64,000 nucleotides of DNA. Source: Bedellia somnulentella. Its lineage: Eukaryota > Arthropoda > Insecta > Lepidoptera > Bedelliidae. The notes beneath the pieces were generated by a model. The model was not told where the DNA came from, searched no databases, and saw only the letters and a list, made by a program, of their open reading frames with translations. A program made the translations under genes and the position numbers. How positions within the stretch are numbered: position 1 is the stretch's first letter; each line of letters opens with the position of its first letter. The stretch lies in assembly GCA_963576735.1 (NCBI GenBank), contig OY755171.1:6634001-6698000 (forward strand), read 5' to 3'. Below are positions 28,601-43,600 of the stretch, piece after piece.

Positions 28601-31600
28601 AATTTCCAAAAGTGGCTGAGTAATTTCTAATTCTTTAGCTCTGGCTACCCCTTCCTGGGATTTATAGCCGTGAGTATATGTATGTATACAAGAAATGGTA
28701 TTTAAAACAATTTTCATGAAAATTTTACCTATTTAATTAAGAAGTTTGAATGTTTAATCGCCATTCTACATGCTCTATTTTACTTAATATACCATATTTC
28801 TAATGCAAACACGTGGAGAAAAATATCTTATTTCATCATTTTTATAATGTTTAAAAAAAACATGACGTGAATTCTCACTAATTCTAATAGGTCAAACCAG
28901 TAAGGCGCCGTAACAATGTCTCGCACACATTATACACCGACGTATTAGTTTTAATCATCGATGTTATCTTCTCATTATAAAAAAATATATATGAAAAAAA
29001 GTACTCTTTAACTGAAGAAAAATACTACAAGACTTAAAGTAAAATGTACTTTTGTTAATTTAAGATATTTCTATAAAAATTGTACTATAATAAAAAGGGA
29101 CACAATTACTAAGGTTTCGCTGCCTACCTGTCTGTCGTAAGGCTATATCTTAGCCTTTGTACACCACGATTTTCAAGCCCACCGTGATAGCCCAGTGGGT
29201 AGAACACTTGGTTATCGTGCAAGCGACTAGTGTTCGAATCCTGGGTCGGGCCTACACCAATTTGTCTTTTCTAAAGACATATGTGTGGTTAATTTATCAT
29301 GGTTGTTAACGGTGAGGGAAAAAATCGTGAGGAAACCCACATGGCTGAGTTGTACTTAGTCATGTGACAGTGTATTCGTACAAAACGGCGATAGGCCTGC
29401 CCCCTATCACGTGAGTACACTGTCCATGCAAAACGTGGGTACTCTGAACACCAGGTGACAAAGTCACGTGATGTTCAGAAGTATTAGTACCTCTGCCAAC
29501 CCCTTCGGGGATATTCGGCGTGAACGTTTATGTTATGTTATGTTATGATTTTCAAGCGTGCAGTTGACGCGCGTTAGTGCATTGTTTTGTGTTTTTTTCT
29601 AGTAACTTGTATGGGCACTCGGGTTTTTGCTCGAGATTTCACTGGGCAGGTTATTTCATAGTGTAGATGCATTTTTTTAGAATTGGATAGGTATGTTTCT
29701 TTTAAGAATGTCAGTATCAACTCAAAATTCTTAAAAGTCCACACTAAAGATAAAACTAAAAGTTGATTGAACGGGAAATGTAGGCTTCTATCAAAAAATA
29801 TAATTGTGTGCTTATAGTCGCGGATTATAATAATGTAATCGATTAATTCATGAGTCAATTTTGATGCAATTGACCTTGGCGGGATCTACATCTAATGAAT
29901 TATAAAAATAAAAACCAGAACCAGAGTGGCCATAGAAAAACAAAATTTATTCTCCATACATATAATATACTAAAGGCTATAAATCCCAAAAAAGGGTAGC
30001 CAAAGCTCCTGAATTACAAATTCTCTAGCCACTGTTGGAAGTTAAGAGCGGATAAGATTAAGAGGTAATGGGCCTCAAACCGCATCGCTCAGCAATCACT
30101 TAAGAAGCCCCAAACCCCTTTTGTCTCCCTTTTAAGCCCTTGCGACACTCGCGGGAAGAAATCGGTTCTCGCTATTCTAAGCCGACGCTACACAGCTATC
30201 TATAGCTATGTAGATATTTGTAAAATAACATCTATGTTCATACACCAAATAGGGAGAGTGCACAAAAAGGCAGGTGTTCGAAGTATGAAGTATAAAAGAA
30301 TTATGGATATAAAGGAAGCTAGAGAAGTTTGCCAAGATCGTACTAAGTGGCGATCGATAGTGTCTGCCTACCGCCCCATGGAAAATAATGGCGTGAGAAT
30401 ATCTCTGTATATTATTCTTAGATCACATATGTCTAATCATGCTTGTATCTCCTCTATGCCTGACCAATCTTATACTTCCCGTAGCTATCGGCTTCCAGTG
30501 ATCAAGTCTCCGGTTTTTCTATGATATTCTTACCCATAATCTTCGTCATCCTGTGAATGACCACATGTTCGAATACCAGTGACCATCTCCTCCACAAGGA
30601 ATGACTTTTAAATTACGTCTTTTTTATTGATCTAATAACGCGGATTAGACATGAAGTGAAAATCTTAACATATTCATTTTACTCCATCTTGACCAAGTAC
30701 CAGAAAAAGGGAACCTATGAGCATGAGGAAGTAAATTCAAAGGTTAACTCTCCTAAATGGCTTTCTCATTCATATCCTATCGAAAGGGAAAGTTCAATAA
30801 AACGAGGCAGTTTTACAATACTTACCGTAAAAAAACATTTCAGTAGGGTTTCCCGGTGTTTAGAGTACTTTAATAGTATATACCCAAATAAAAACCCTCA
30901 AAAGGTTAACCGCTTATGGTCCCTGATCTTGACTTCGAATTAATCTGTTTGTCCTTTACTTGACAAAATGTTTTGTAATCGGTTTATTGTTCAACCACTT
31001 CGAGTCAACAGCCTTTGAGTTTTATAAGAGATGGCACCATTCAACATAATTAAAGTCTTTTGGATATAATTTTATGACCCACTAGCTGCATACTCTTCCA
31101 AAATAATAACATAACATAACATAAACATCACGTGACTTTGTCACCTGGTGTTCAGAGTACCCACGTTTTGCATGGACAGTGTACTCACGTGATAGGGGGC
31201 AGGCCTATCGCCGTTTTGTACGAATACACTGTCACATGACTAAGTACAACTCTGCCAAAATAATTTAAAGCTATTTTCATAAACCAACTACTACGCCGCC
31301 ATAATGTTATCATATATCACTGATAAACTGATCATAAAGTTGGATGAAATATCATTAGTACGCAATATCTTTCATTACTGCACTTCTTTCAGCAAATTTC
31401 AGCATCAAGCCAGTCAAAACGCCCTTAATTACGCATTTTTCACAACCGCGTCTATTGTGTCGCATGTTATAAGATTATCGTTGTCAATATCGTAAATTTG
31501 TATTGTGTTTTCACAGTTATGAGATAATAATTTGCAGTTACAAAGATCTACCAACCGTGATAGCCCAGTGGGTAGAACACTCGGTTATCGTGCAAACGAC

Positions 31601-34600
31601 TAGTGTTCAAATCCTGGGTCGGGCCTACACCAATTTGTCTTTTCTAAAGACATATGTGTGGTTAATTTATCATGGTTGTTAACGGTGAGGGAAAACATCG
31701 TGAGGAAACCCACATGGCTGAGTTGTACTTAGTCATGTGACAGTGTATTCGTACAAAACGGCGATAGGCCTGCCCCCTAGCACGTGAGTACACTGTCAAT
31801 GCAAAACGTGGGTACTCTGAACACCAGGTGACAAAGTCACGTGATGTTCAGAAGTATTAGTACCTCTGCCAACCCCTTCGGGGATATTCGGCGTGAACGT
31901 TTATGTTATGTTTATGTTATGTTACAAAGATCCGTAATATGGGGGTCGGCTTTTGGTTCTCAAATTCCCACGTTTCAAATTCCAAATTCTTCATGATTTT
32001 GCGCTTATCTTTCTTACACAGTTTCTTTCTACATATCCCCGAAACCGGTCTACAATAATAGGGTCCCAAACTCTAACAATCCATTTGTTGCGTATCACAG
32101 CGTCGAATCCCAAACATTTTAGTCTTGGAATATTTAAACAAGTGGGTGTCCTTGATTTGAGTTTTGCTGTCGATTGTGACTACAAATATCAAAATAATAA
32201 AATTACTAACGGTGATGAGATGCAAGTAAGGTTATAAGGACGATTCTTTCCACCATATTAAACATAGTTTAAAATTAAGTGTAGAATTTTATCGTACACA
32301 TATTGCATTGAGATTACATTAATTTCATTGTAAAATATGTTTTGGGCATGGATCCCCCAGTAAACTTTAGCTGTTTCCAGACATTACCGACCACTACCGT
32401 GGTAGATCTGGTTATAATATAGTTCGAATATTCAGTCTGAAATATAAAAGCCGAAATCAAGTTTCGCGAAATTTTAATATGTTTTTCTCAAACTCAAACG
32501 TTCACGCCAAATATCCCCGAAGGGATTGGCCGCGGTACTAATACTTCTAAATATCACGTGACTTTGTCACCTTGTGTTAAAAATACCCACGTTTTGCTTG
32601 CACAGTGTACTCACGTGATAGGAGGCAGGCCTATCGCCTTTTTGTACGAATACACTGTCACATGACTAAGTACAACTCACCCATGTGGGTTTCCTCACGC
32701 GATGTTTTCCCTCAGCGTTAACAACAATGAAAAATAAACCACACATATGTCTTTAGAAAAGACAAATTGGTGTAGGCCCGACCCAGGATTAAAACACTAG
32801 TTGCACGATAAGTGGTGTACTACCAACTGAGCTATGACGTCCAATTATCTATTAATATGCTTTATAACCCTTATAAGGCGCTTTATAAATTTTAGCTAAA
32901 TATTTAGCCCAAAGACAAAAGTGTACCATTAAATAAATATATATAGTTGAAAAAAACTGAAAAACACGCTTATGGAACACATTTAACTAAGAAGTGAAAT
33001 GTGATCCCAATATAAGCTGAAATTTATGAAAAAGCGTGGGTTGCTCGATACACGAAAAATATGGCACAGAGCACCATATTCCATTCAAGTATAAAAATTT
33101 ATATGTTTATTTTGTGATCACAATTAATAAATAAACTAAAACTACATACATACATATACCCACGGCCATTAATCCCTAGAAGGGGTAGCCAGAGCTAAGG
33201 AATTAGAAATTCCTCAGCCACTTTTAGAAGTTGCGTGGGAAAAAGATGGTGAAATAAAGGTTGTTGGTGATGGGTCTCCAACCGCATCGCCCAAAAATCC
33301 CTCAAAAGCCCCGATACCGTTAGTCGCCTCTTACGTACACCCACCGGAACAAAGGGGGTAGTGATATTCTAAGCCGACAGTAAACAGCAACTAAAACTAA
33401 AAGACCAAAATTCGTCCCTAAAGAGATAAAAGGAGGGTAAAATTTTTTGATGCTTAGATGTTTGGTACTCAATCACACCTGAACCACAGAAACTACGTAC
33501 TACAGAACTACAGTCACCCAGACGAAGCTGCATGGGTCATCTAGTATGTTTATATACATACATACATATACTCACGGCTGTAATTCCCTAGATGGGGTAG
33601 CCAGAGCCAAGGAATTATAAATTCCTCAGCCACTTTTGGAAGTTGAGTGGGGAAAAGATAGTAAAATAAAGGTTTTTGGTGATGGGTCTCCAACGCATAG
33701 CCCAAAAATCACATAAAAAGCCCCAATACCCTTAGTCGCTTCTTACGACACCCGTGGGTAGATAGGGGTAGCGAAATTCTAAGCCGGCACTACACGGCTA
33801 TTTATATAATGCTACTATTATTTTAATTTTAATAACTATAATCAATTAATGTTTAATTATTAATTATAAAATATAATTAATAAACAAATATTAATTATTG
33901 AGCTTCAAATATGCGGAAAAGAAAAGAAAAAGAGATTTGCCTGGATTGTACAAAGTGGCGATCGATAGTCTCTGCCTACCCCAATTGGAACAAATTTCAG
34001 GCGTGAGTATAAGTTAGTAAGTAAATATACGGGTGCCGTAAGTCGCCTCTTGCGAAACCCGCAAAAATAAATGGGTTAGTGCTATTCTAAGCTGACACTA
34101 AACTGCTATTGTATTTTATAATATATTTTTGTTACTGTGTTTCATACCAAAACTATAAGTTTTAGTTAAACTAGGTACTTTAGCACACATTTATATCTCC
34201 ACTGATTACATTATCTGCTCTACTTAAGAATGTTGCATTTTTGTTTACTTATGATTTGCACATTTATTTTAATGATGGAGTTGACAATTACAAAAGTACA
34301 ATATAATTTTTCATGCCACGTTGCCTTTTATCTGGGGCTGAATTTATTTCTCATTATATGTGTCTCTTTCAACAAATTACCTACATTCATTGTGCGTACC
34401 AAACTATATTAATTTGCGTTAAGAATCGTAGATTTTTGTATAACTATAAATTATTACACTAAGCGGAGTGGTGGATTATGGCAAATCGGCCTATTAGGTT
34501 GGGCTCAAGCCTTTCGGATGTGAGGATATATAAGGTCTGTAATTTGGTGTACTAACTACTTCAATTGAGGATTATCATACTATATACTTAGTGATAAAAA

Positions 34601-37600
34601 CAGAATGGCTTAAGGAATACTTTATTTAAATAGAAACTATCACACAATTAAAACATTCTTATTTGATTATCTAACAAAATTTTATCTTTTATGCAAACAA
34701 ATCTAAACTAGCAACGAGAAATAGGCTCATACAAACGCCAGCAAATCCAACAAGATAAGTATAGATTTATGTCATCTGTATTTCGACTGACGGAACACAA
34801 AAAGAGTGCTTTATGAATACGAGTAGCTGAATTTTATTCATTAATGTCTATACATAGAATTATTGGTTAGCATAAAAATATCAATTTATGATGAAGTGTC
34901 TTAATAAATACAATAATTGGCAATAAATTATGAATGAAAAATAAATTAAACGAATTCATTACAATTACTGAGTTTACGTCAAGCAAGGTATTGATAAAAC
35001 GACAATAAATTGTAGTTGGAATAATATCGATTGGCAGCCGACTGGTGTCGATGGCTTCTGCGGTAAAATTTCACCCTACTTTCATTCTTGCTGTCGTCTG
35101 AGTGTCATGTTCCGTCGCAAGTACAATTGTTACATACATACAAACATACATATATTCACGGCTATAAATCCCATAAAGGGGTAGCCAGAGCTGAGAAATT
35201 AGAAATTTCTCAGCCACTTTTGGAAGTTGAGTGGGAAAAAGATGGTAGAATAAAGGTTGTTGATGATGGGTCTCCAACCGCATCGCCCAAAAATCCCTTA
35301 AAAAGCCCCAATACCGTTAGTCGCCTCTTACGTACACCCACCGGACGAAATGGGGTAGTGCTATTCTAAGCCGACACTACACAGCTAATATAATAGATAC
35401 AATTGTTACAATATTAGATAATATTCGTAAGTTACGAAATTATAGAATATACTTGTATTTTACAAAACATTTCAAAGAGACTTACAATCACTCTACACTA
35501 CAGAGTTCGCAACTCTGGAGAAAGATTGTAAGACTCCAAAATCACTTTTCATTTCCTTAGAAGTTTAGGCTAAATTGTTATGTTTAAAGATTGGTATCGC
35601 CACTGTAAGTCCTGATAATAATTGGCTTATTAATTGATAAACTCGTTTTGTTGCTTGAAAAGATTGAAGACAAATTGTGAAATGGGCTCCATAAATAATG
35701 TTCAGTAGCACGTGCGTACTTTAGTAGCAAGCATAGTCTTGGAACGTGTATATTTATGTCTTTAAATTTCGTATTTTTTTATTTAGTTATATGGCTTATA
35801 GTTATATCACATATCAAAATATGCAGATTTCGAAAGGATACTGATAATGGGGCATTTAATGCCTTATTTTAGACCTTAAGTTTAAAGCGGGCAAGCATAA
35901 TACTATTTTGATAAGTTCATCTTTTTTTTGAAATGTTCATATATCAGATTTCAAAAGTTCTTCCTTAAAATATCGGTATCTAACTATCGGTTACAAATCG
36001 GTTACGGACTGACAGACATTACGGATCTACGAGTATGAATTGGTTGAGGAACACCATAATTGTCGGCTTGCAGAAAACTCGTCGATAAAAGAAATATTTT
36101 ATTCTCGTGCCGAGTGTTATATTTTCTGTGATGCCGACTCAACTAGTTTACACCAGAATTAGAACGTAGATAATATGCAATAAAAAACATTTTATGACAT
36201 GGTAGTCTTGGTTAGGAACCAGTATTTCTTGAGCAGTCTGTTATATGATGCGAATATGCGGAAAAACACATTAAATTCATTCATAATTAGGATAAAAATT
36301 GGTATACTAGTGATAAAAGTTCATTTATATTTTTCAAAGGAAAGAAATACGATCGAATAAACGACCTAATAACTATACAATTCTTACTTAAAAGATAAAT
36401 ACTTAAAATCAATTAAATTAATAGAAGTTTTTGATTAATATATTGTTTTTAATAATGCTGTCCGAATCACTGTTTAACATCTTTTTAAACTATATTTTTA
36501 ACCGACTTCAAAAAAAGGAGTGTTCTCAATTCAACCGTATTTTTTATTTTCTTAGACCAACCTTAACCACCTTTTAAAAGTTCATTTATATTCTTCAAAG
36601 GAAAAAAAAGATCGAATAAACGATCTAATAACTGTACAATTCTTACTTAAAAGATATAAACTTAAAAACAATTAAGTTAATCGAAATGTTTGATTAATAT
36701 ATTGTTTTTTGTTTTGTTCAATAAACAAATAGATAAATATTGCTGTCCGAATCACTGTTTAACATCTTTTTAAACTATATTTTCTTATATCAACCTTAAC
36801 CACCTTGATTGCACTGTGTAAGTAAACCGCTCCTCATGTTAGAGGCGTGATAAAAGTTCATTTATATTTTTCAAAGGAAAAAAAATATGATCGAATAAAC
36901 GATCTTATAACTATACAATTCTTACTTAAAAGATAAAAACTTAAAAACAATTAACATAATAGAAATTTTTGATTAATATATTGTTTTTTGTTTTGTTCAA
37001 TAAACAAATAAATAAATATTGCTGCCCGAATCACTATTTAACATCTTTTTAAACTATATTTTCTTAGACCAACCTTAATCACCTTGATTGCACTGTGTAA
37101 GTAAACCGCTCCTCATGCTAGAGGCGTGAGATCAAATCCTGTGTCGGGACACTCGCGTGAGTTATACTTAGTCATGTGACAGTGTATTCGTACAAAGAGG
37201 CGATAGGTCTCTTTCCTGTAACGTAGGAGATGCACTGTACTGTACGGTACCAACTGTACCAATTAAAAGTGGGTAGGTACTCTGAACACCTGGTAACAAA
37301 AATGTCAAATGCCTTTGGATACTTACTTCTTAAGTATTTTATGAATAATTTACTTCGTATTTATTTATTTGATTTGGTACGTAAAACAAATCCTTGAAAT
37401 GCGAAATAAAGAAATTATAGTTTAAGCAACTCCGCTATATTTAATATAGATGGCGTCTGTATACTACTCTGTGTAAAAAGTATCGGGAATAGGTAAATAG
37501 AAAGACCCGCGTAAAAGAGGTCGTTCAAATTTTTTACTGCATGTTGGTAGCACTGTACTGATTTAGCGCGCAAAATTTGAGCGGGATCTGTCATTTAATT

Positions 37601-40600
37601 TGTTTTAAACTACCTTTTTTGTTGGTCATAGTTTTGAGTCCTCGGCGATTTTTACAATGGAAAATATTGTTGAACAAAGAGTGTGCCTTAAATTTTGTGT
37701 TTCGAATGATATTTCATGTGGTGAATCACTAAAAATGTTGCGAAATACCTACGGCGAATCGTGTATATCGAAAACAAGGGCTTATGAATGGTATAAGGCT
37801 TTTAAAGAAGGCCGAGAAGTAGTAGTAGACTTGCCTCGTTCTTGTAGACCTTCAACCGCTCCAACCAAAGAAAACATCGACAGAATCAAGAAGCTAGTGC
37901 TCGAAAATCAACGTAAGAGTCTGAGAGTTGGCTTGTGAGGTGAACATATCTTTTAAGTCCGTCCACAACATTCTCATTGACATTTTAGGCATGAAACGCG
38001 TCGCCGCTCGACTAGTTCCAAAAGACCTTAATTTTGTTCAAAAAGCGCAGCGAAAGCATGTCGCTGAAAACATGGTTTCCCGAGCTTCTACGGATCCGAC
38101 CTTTATGAAACGTATAATAACTGGCGACGAGACATGGGTTTATGAGTACGACATGCAAACAAGACAACAGTCTTCAGAATGGCGTCTCGAAAACGAGCCG
38201 AAACCCAAAAAACCGCGGCAAATTCGCTCCAAAATGCGTGATGCTGACAGTTTTATTTGACTACCGTGGTGTGGTTTACTCCGAATTCCTTCCAGAGGGA
38301 GAAACAGTGAATAAAGAATATTATTTAGGCGTCATGAAGCGTTTGCCTGATAGTATCCGCCGAAAACGTCCAGATTTGTGGCAACACAACTCATGGACGC
38401 TGCACCATGATAATGCACCATCACACATAGCCACTATAGTGAAAGAGTTTTTAGCGAAAAATTCAACAAAAGTTTTCGACCAAGCACCGTATTCACCTGA
38501 TATGGCTCCGTCTGACTTTTTTTTATTTCCCAAGTTAAAATTACCACTTCGAGGAAAACGTTTTGAGTCCATAGAAGCCATAAAAGAAAATTCGCTGAAT
38601 GAGCTAAAGGCCATACCGCAAATAGCCTATGAAAAATGTATGTAAGACTGGGTGAAGCGGTGGAGATGTTGTATTGCAAGCGATGGGGCCTACTTTGAAG
38701 GCGATAAAATAAATTTAGATGAATAATTTGTATTTTTTGTTTTATTGACAAATTCCCGATACTTTGTACACAGAATGTATAATGCAAAACTAATGTAATG
38801 TTTTTTTTTTTGTCTATTTTTTGCAGTATAGGTTGGCCATATACAAGTTAGATCCAAGGATCGTAAGCGGTTTCCTTTTTGAGGGTAAATACCCTGAAGA
38901 TTAGGAAAACCAATTAGAATTCTTTATAATTTTAAAAAAACATTCTTAATAGGATGAGGGTAATTACCCTCTCTAAAGGTATTTCGAGAAGCCGTCTTAT
39001 TTGATGCGTAACCTTTCATTTTATTATTTTGTAGCTCAGTAGAGTTATAAATTATTTGGATAGGACAGCTTTTTTGGGTGAGTGCAATCAGTTTTAACCA
39101 TTGTAGCTATTAGATCTTTTTGGATTGTGTTATCAACTTTCAAATCAAGAAATGTATATTCTATTTTATAAAAATCTCAGGACCTTGCGAAGCGGAGCGG
39201 AACGAAGCGTTTGATTATTATGAAAGCTTTTATGAGTTGAATCGTCGAATACTGTAGAAGTTTAGTAGCTCTGTGTAAAATTTAGTAAGGAATAATATAT
39301 CCCAGTAATTCTTAATAAATATAAATTATCGAAAAACAATCCGTTTTATAATAAGAAAAATTATCATTCTATAACAATTCTTTATTAATTTTCATATCGT
39401 CATTATTTATAACTAATCGGTTTTTATAAAAAACTGCGACATAGCATGCCACACCTCTTCTAAAAAAAATAAGAAAAAGAGAAATGTTTGAGGTAGGTCG
39501 CGGTTGTTGAGCGGTTAATGTGAACAAAAGTGTTTATTTATACGATGTAAATTCGGTATGCAAAGTTTTACAAAAGTGATGCTGATTACGAATCCATTTC
39601 GAGATATTATGTTTTTCAACAATATTTTCTTGAAATTAAATTAAATAAAGCTAAGATGCCTGATATTTTATCAAAAAACTGTGGCAGTGTTTGACTTTCA
39701 ATGTCATTTCAAAGACATTATTTTTTTGCAGTTTATTAATAAGATATCGGAAATCATAGGTTTGTTTAGTGTAATATAGTAATAATTTTATTTGAGATTA
39801 CAAATTCGTGAAGTATTTTGCAGTCAGCAAAATTTTTACTAAACATTTCACTTCATTTGCATTTCGCTACGTGATTCTTTCGAGCAATGACGTCACTAAG
39901 AACATAAATTGAACACTCTTTAAAAAATCATAACTTTATCATCAGTCATTTTAAATGAAAAATATTCAAAGTAGCCTTTTATTTCCGTGTTTACTATCGA
40001 ATAAAAATATTAAATAAATACAAAAAAACTTTGCATACCGAATTAAAGTTTTATTTTTTAATTTTGACAACTACCTAATTGAAACGCATATTAATACCTT
40101 GTGGAATGCTTTAATAAGGAGTAGTAGGCCCTTACTTTTTTCAGCGTGTTTTTCTGTTTTTCTAAACTTTATTTACCATCGACAAACTCAAGCAATATTT
40201 ATTTGCCTTGAGAATAAATAAGTAATTCCTAGTACTGCCGTCAACATATTGAAATGTATCCATTGATAACTATCGCATCCGTATGTAGTAGGTATATTAG
40301 TAGCAAACACAATTTTAACTATAACAATCTGATTTAAGGCTTCTTGATTTATTTGTTGTTGACTGTACTCGCATATGCAATCATAATTCACTTAGTTTGG
40401 CAAAAAATAAGAAATAGAATCAAAATATTCTTGTGGGTTTGGAAAAAGGTAAACCAGTATTATTAATATAGATTTTAAAAATGATTTATTGTCAAATGAT
40501 ATGTGTACCACAATATTTAATTAAAGTATAAAGTTCACGCAGTATATACGCAAAGGTAGGCAGAGGTAAAAATAGTTCTCAGCACGCTATGATCAGATTC

Positions 40601-43600
40601 ATTGTATATCTGATAGTAAATAACACTTTATTGGTAGGAAGCCTACCTGGCTTCATAATTAATACTAATATTCCATATAGAAAAAAAAGTTTGGTTTGGA
40701 AAAAGGTAAAGTGTTTTAAACTAGTCATGCATTTGTAAAAAAAAGATAATTTATAAGACGAAGATGATTTTGAGGAACACAAAAGAGGTTTGTTAAAATA
40801 ATTATTGTCATTGATAAAGTTTCATTTTTGCTCACCCAGAAAAAAAATCTTGCGCAGGTTTAAGTAAGTTAGTATTCATTCTGTATTCATCGCCGGCTAA
40901 TACCTATCTTTAAATATATTTAGACCCTTGATACCTGGATTTCTAAGCTATTAACCTCTAAACTACTCAAATTCATATATATTCAATAATATAATTAACA
41001 AACGCACGGATCCAATATTGAATGCAAAATTGAACCGGTTCAAAAAGAATGCAATATTGATATTATAAAAAATACATAAAGTCTATCTTACATTCCCAAA
41101 TTATATTTGTTGCAAAGTTCATTCATTTAGTCATACAAACATACATATACTTACGGCCATAAATCCCAAAAAAGGGTACCCAGAGCTTCAGAGCCAGAAA
41201 CTCCTCAGCTACATTTAGTAGTTGATAGGGGACAAGATGGTAGAAATAAAGTATCGTTAGTGATGGGTCTCCATACGCATCGCCAAAAAACCACTTAGTC
41301 GCCTCTTATGACTCCCATGGGTAGAAAGGGGTAGTGACATTCTAAGCCGGTACTACATGGCACAATCATCTAACCAATACCCATTCAATAAGATTATTGA
41401 ATAGGAGCAAAACTAAATTGAGTGATGAATTGCTATTCGCATCATATGAGTCCACGGATTGATCTTTCACTCAATAGTCAGTCATTGCACCTACCAATAC
41501 GGCTACTATAATAGTAGTATGCACGCCACTATAACCCCGAAATAATATGAATAAATTTGGCAATACTATAAGGCTATCTTCATGCTTACTGGTTGCCGGA
41601 TCGTGGATACTGTACTGATGTACTTGCGTTTGGTTTAGTCGCATTGAAAATCTTTTATAAAGTAAAAACATGTTTATGAACTGAAATTGTACAAACCATA
41701 TTTAAAAAAAAATAAAAAATGTGAATGTAAGGAGTTTCTATGTTGCTTTTTCTCTTTACGAACATCTTCCGAAGCAACAGATTAATGATAACTTTAAAAT
41801 TTTGACGTTCAAAAAATGTTAGTAAGTATTTAACTTTATTTTGAAAAATTAACTTTTTGTCTTTTTTTGATTTAATGAAACTATTATACGGATACTATCG
41901 CGTTTTTAATTTAATTTAGTCCTAACGTTTCGGATACTTTTCAGTGTCCATGGTCGCAGGTAGATTAAATCATGATTGCTCGCGCAAACACAAGACAATA
42001 TTATACCGATGTACTTTTAATTATATCAGGATGTCATAAACTATACTATACTACTTTTACTACAAGCGTTTACAATTGTAATTTTTTAAATCGTAAGAAT
42101 CATATGAATCATATGAACGATCATATGAGTTATGCGAAACGCGCGGCAATAGGCCTGCCGCCATCACGTGAATGTACTTTTCAAGCAAAACGTGACTACT
42201 CTGAACACAGGATGGCAAATTTTTCAGTTATTTTTTTTATAGGTGTATCTTTGAGTATTTACTCGTATGACAACTATTTGTACACTATGGTACGCAATAA
42301 AATTGAGTTTGAGTAGTAAAGTAGCATCTTCCAACAAAACATTTTTTTTATGAAATTTTGGTTTACTTACATTTCAATATAAGTTGTCTACAAGCAATTA
42401 GTTTTAGTAACTCAATCAGCCGACACTTAACAAAACTTCATATCATATTTAGTGTGGGCTTACAATTATACAATCTCATATTTCTTTTTGGTTTCGTACA
42501 AGGTCACAAATGGATTTGTGTCATGTCAAGTTTTTTATGGGTGAAATGGCTAAAAACCTACCACCAATAATCTTTTTTCATTCAATTTTCTTTTTAAAAC
42601 ATGACACTGAGGAGTTCTATAGCTCAGGTTACCCTTTTCGGGATTGCAGTCGTGAGTAAAGGCGATGTTAGGTCTTAGTCTTATGAAGGCAATCATTTAT
42701 CAATCAATTATTCATCAGCAGCGTATTTCCTCTTACATCGTTCGTACTATTGTGGGTACGTTAACGTACGTTAGTTGCTTTGGTACTACAAATGATTTCC
42801 TATACTGGTATTGCCACACGTCTTGCGTAATAGATTCGGCCCTTTCACACCAAAGGACTGTGTCTTTGGGTGTGGCAAAGGGCTTGCATTTCATAGTGAC
42901 GGTGCATAGATTTTATATCAATTAAAATAAGGCCTTTTGTACAAGAAAACGGCAAATACATGAATATTGTAATCGAATTAAGAATCTACATATTAAACGA
43001 CAAGTTTATCGAACTTTGAGTAGCCCGTTAATCGGATAAGCCCTGCTAAAACCGGCAATCGATTTAAGACTATTGTTACGAAACAACGGAAGGATAAGTT
43101 ACTATTTTTGTCGACTATATTTAAAATTATTATGCCGACTATATTAGTATGCCGTGTAGTGCCGGCTTAGAATGTCGCTACCCCTTTCTACCCACGGGTG
43201 TCGTAAGAGGCGACTAAGGGTATTGGGGCTTTTTATTGGATTTTTGGGCGATCATCGCCAAAAACCTTTATTCTTACCATCTTTTCCCCACTCAACGTCC
43301 AAAAGTGGCTGACGAATTTATAATTCCTTAGCTCTGGTTACCCCTTCTAGGGAAATATAGCCGTGAGTATATGTATGTATGTATGTATATTTAAAAAGTG
43401 AAAACAGATTGGATACCTTCCTATTACAATATAAATTAAAAATAATTTTGTGTCTTTTTAATTTAATACAATTAGTATTTCTCATTTTGCTGACTAGGGA
43501 GTCTACGTATATTCTTGATGGCATGAAAATAATGGTGTGAAAGAATCAAGAAATATAAAAAGTAAAAAGGAAAAACAGAAAAAAGTTATACAATGGGAAT

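Noticed and set aside
30656..30943. 95-aa plus-strand ORF in intron 1
   Set aside because: Low-complexity codon use and no homology I recognise; opposite strand to the host gene.
23431..31620. SINE-B heads as functional tRNA genes
   Set aside because: A and B boxes are present, but the sequence does not fold into a complete cloverleaf and is continuous with the SINE body and tail.
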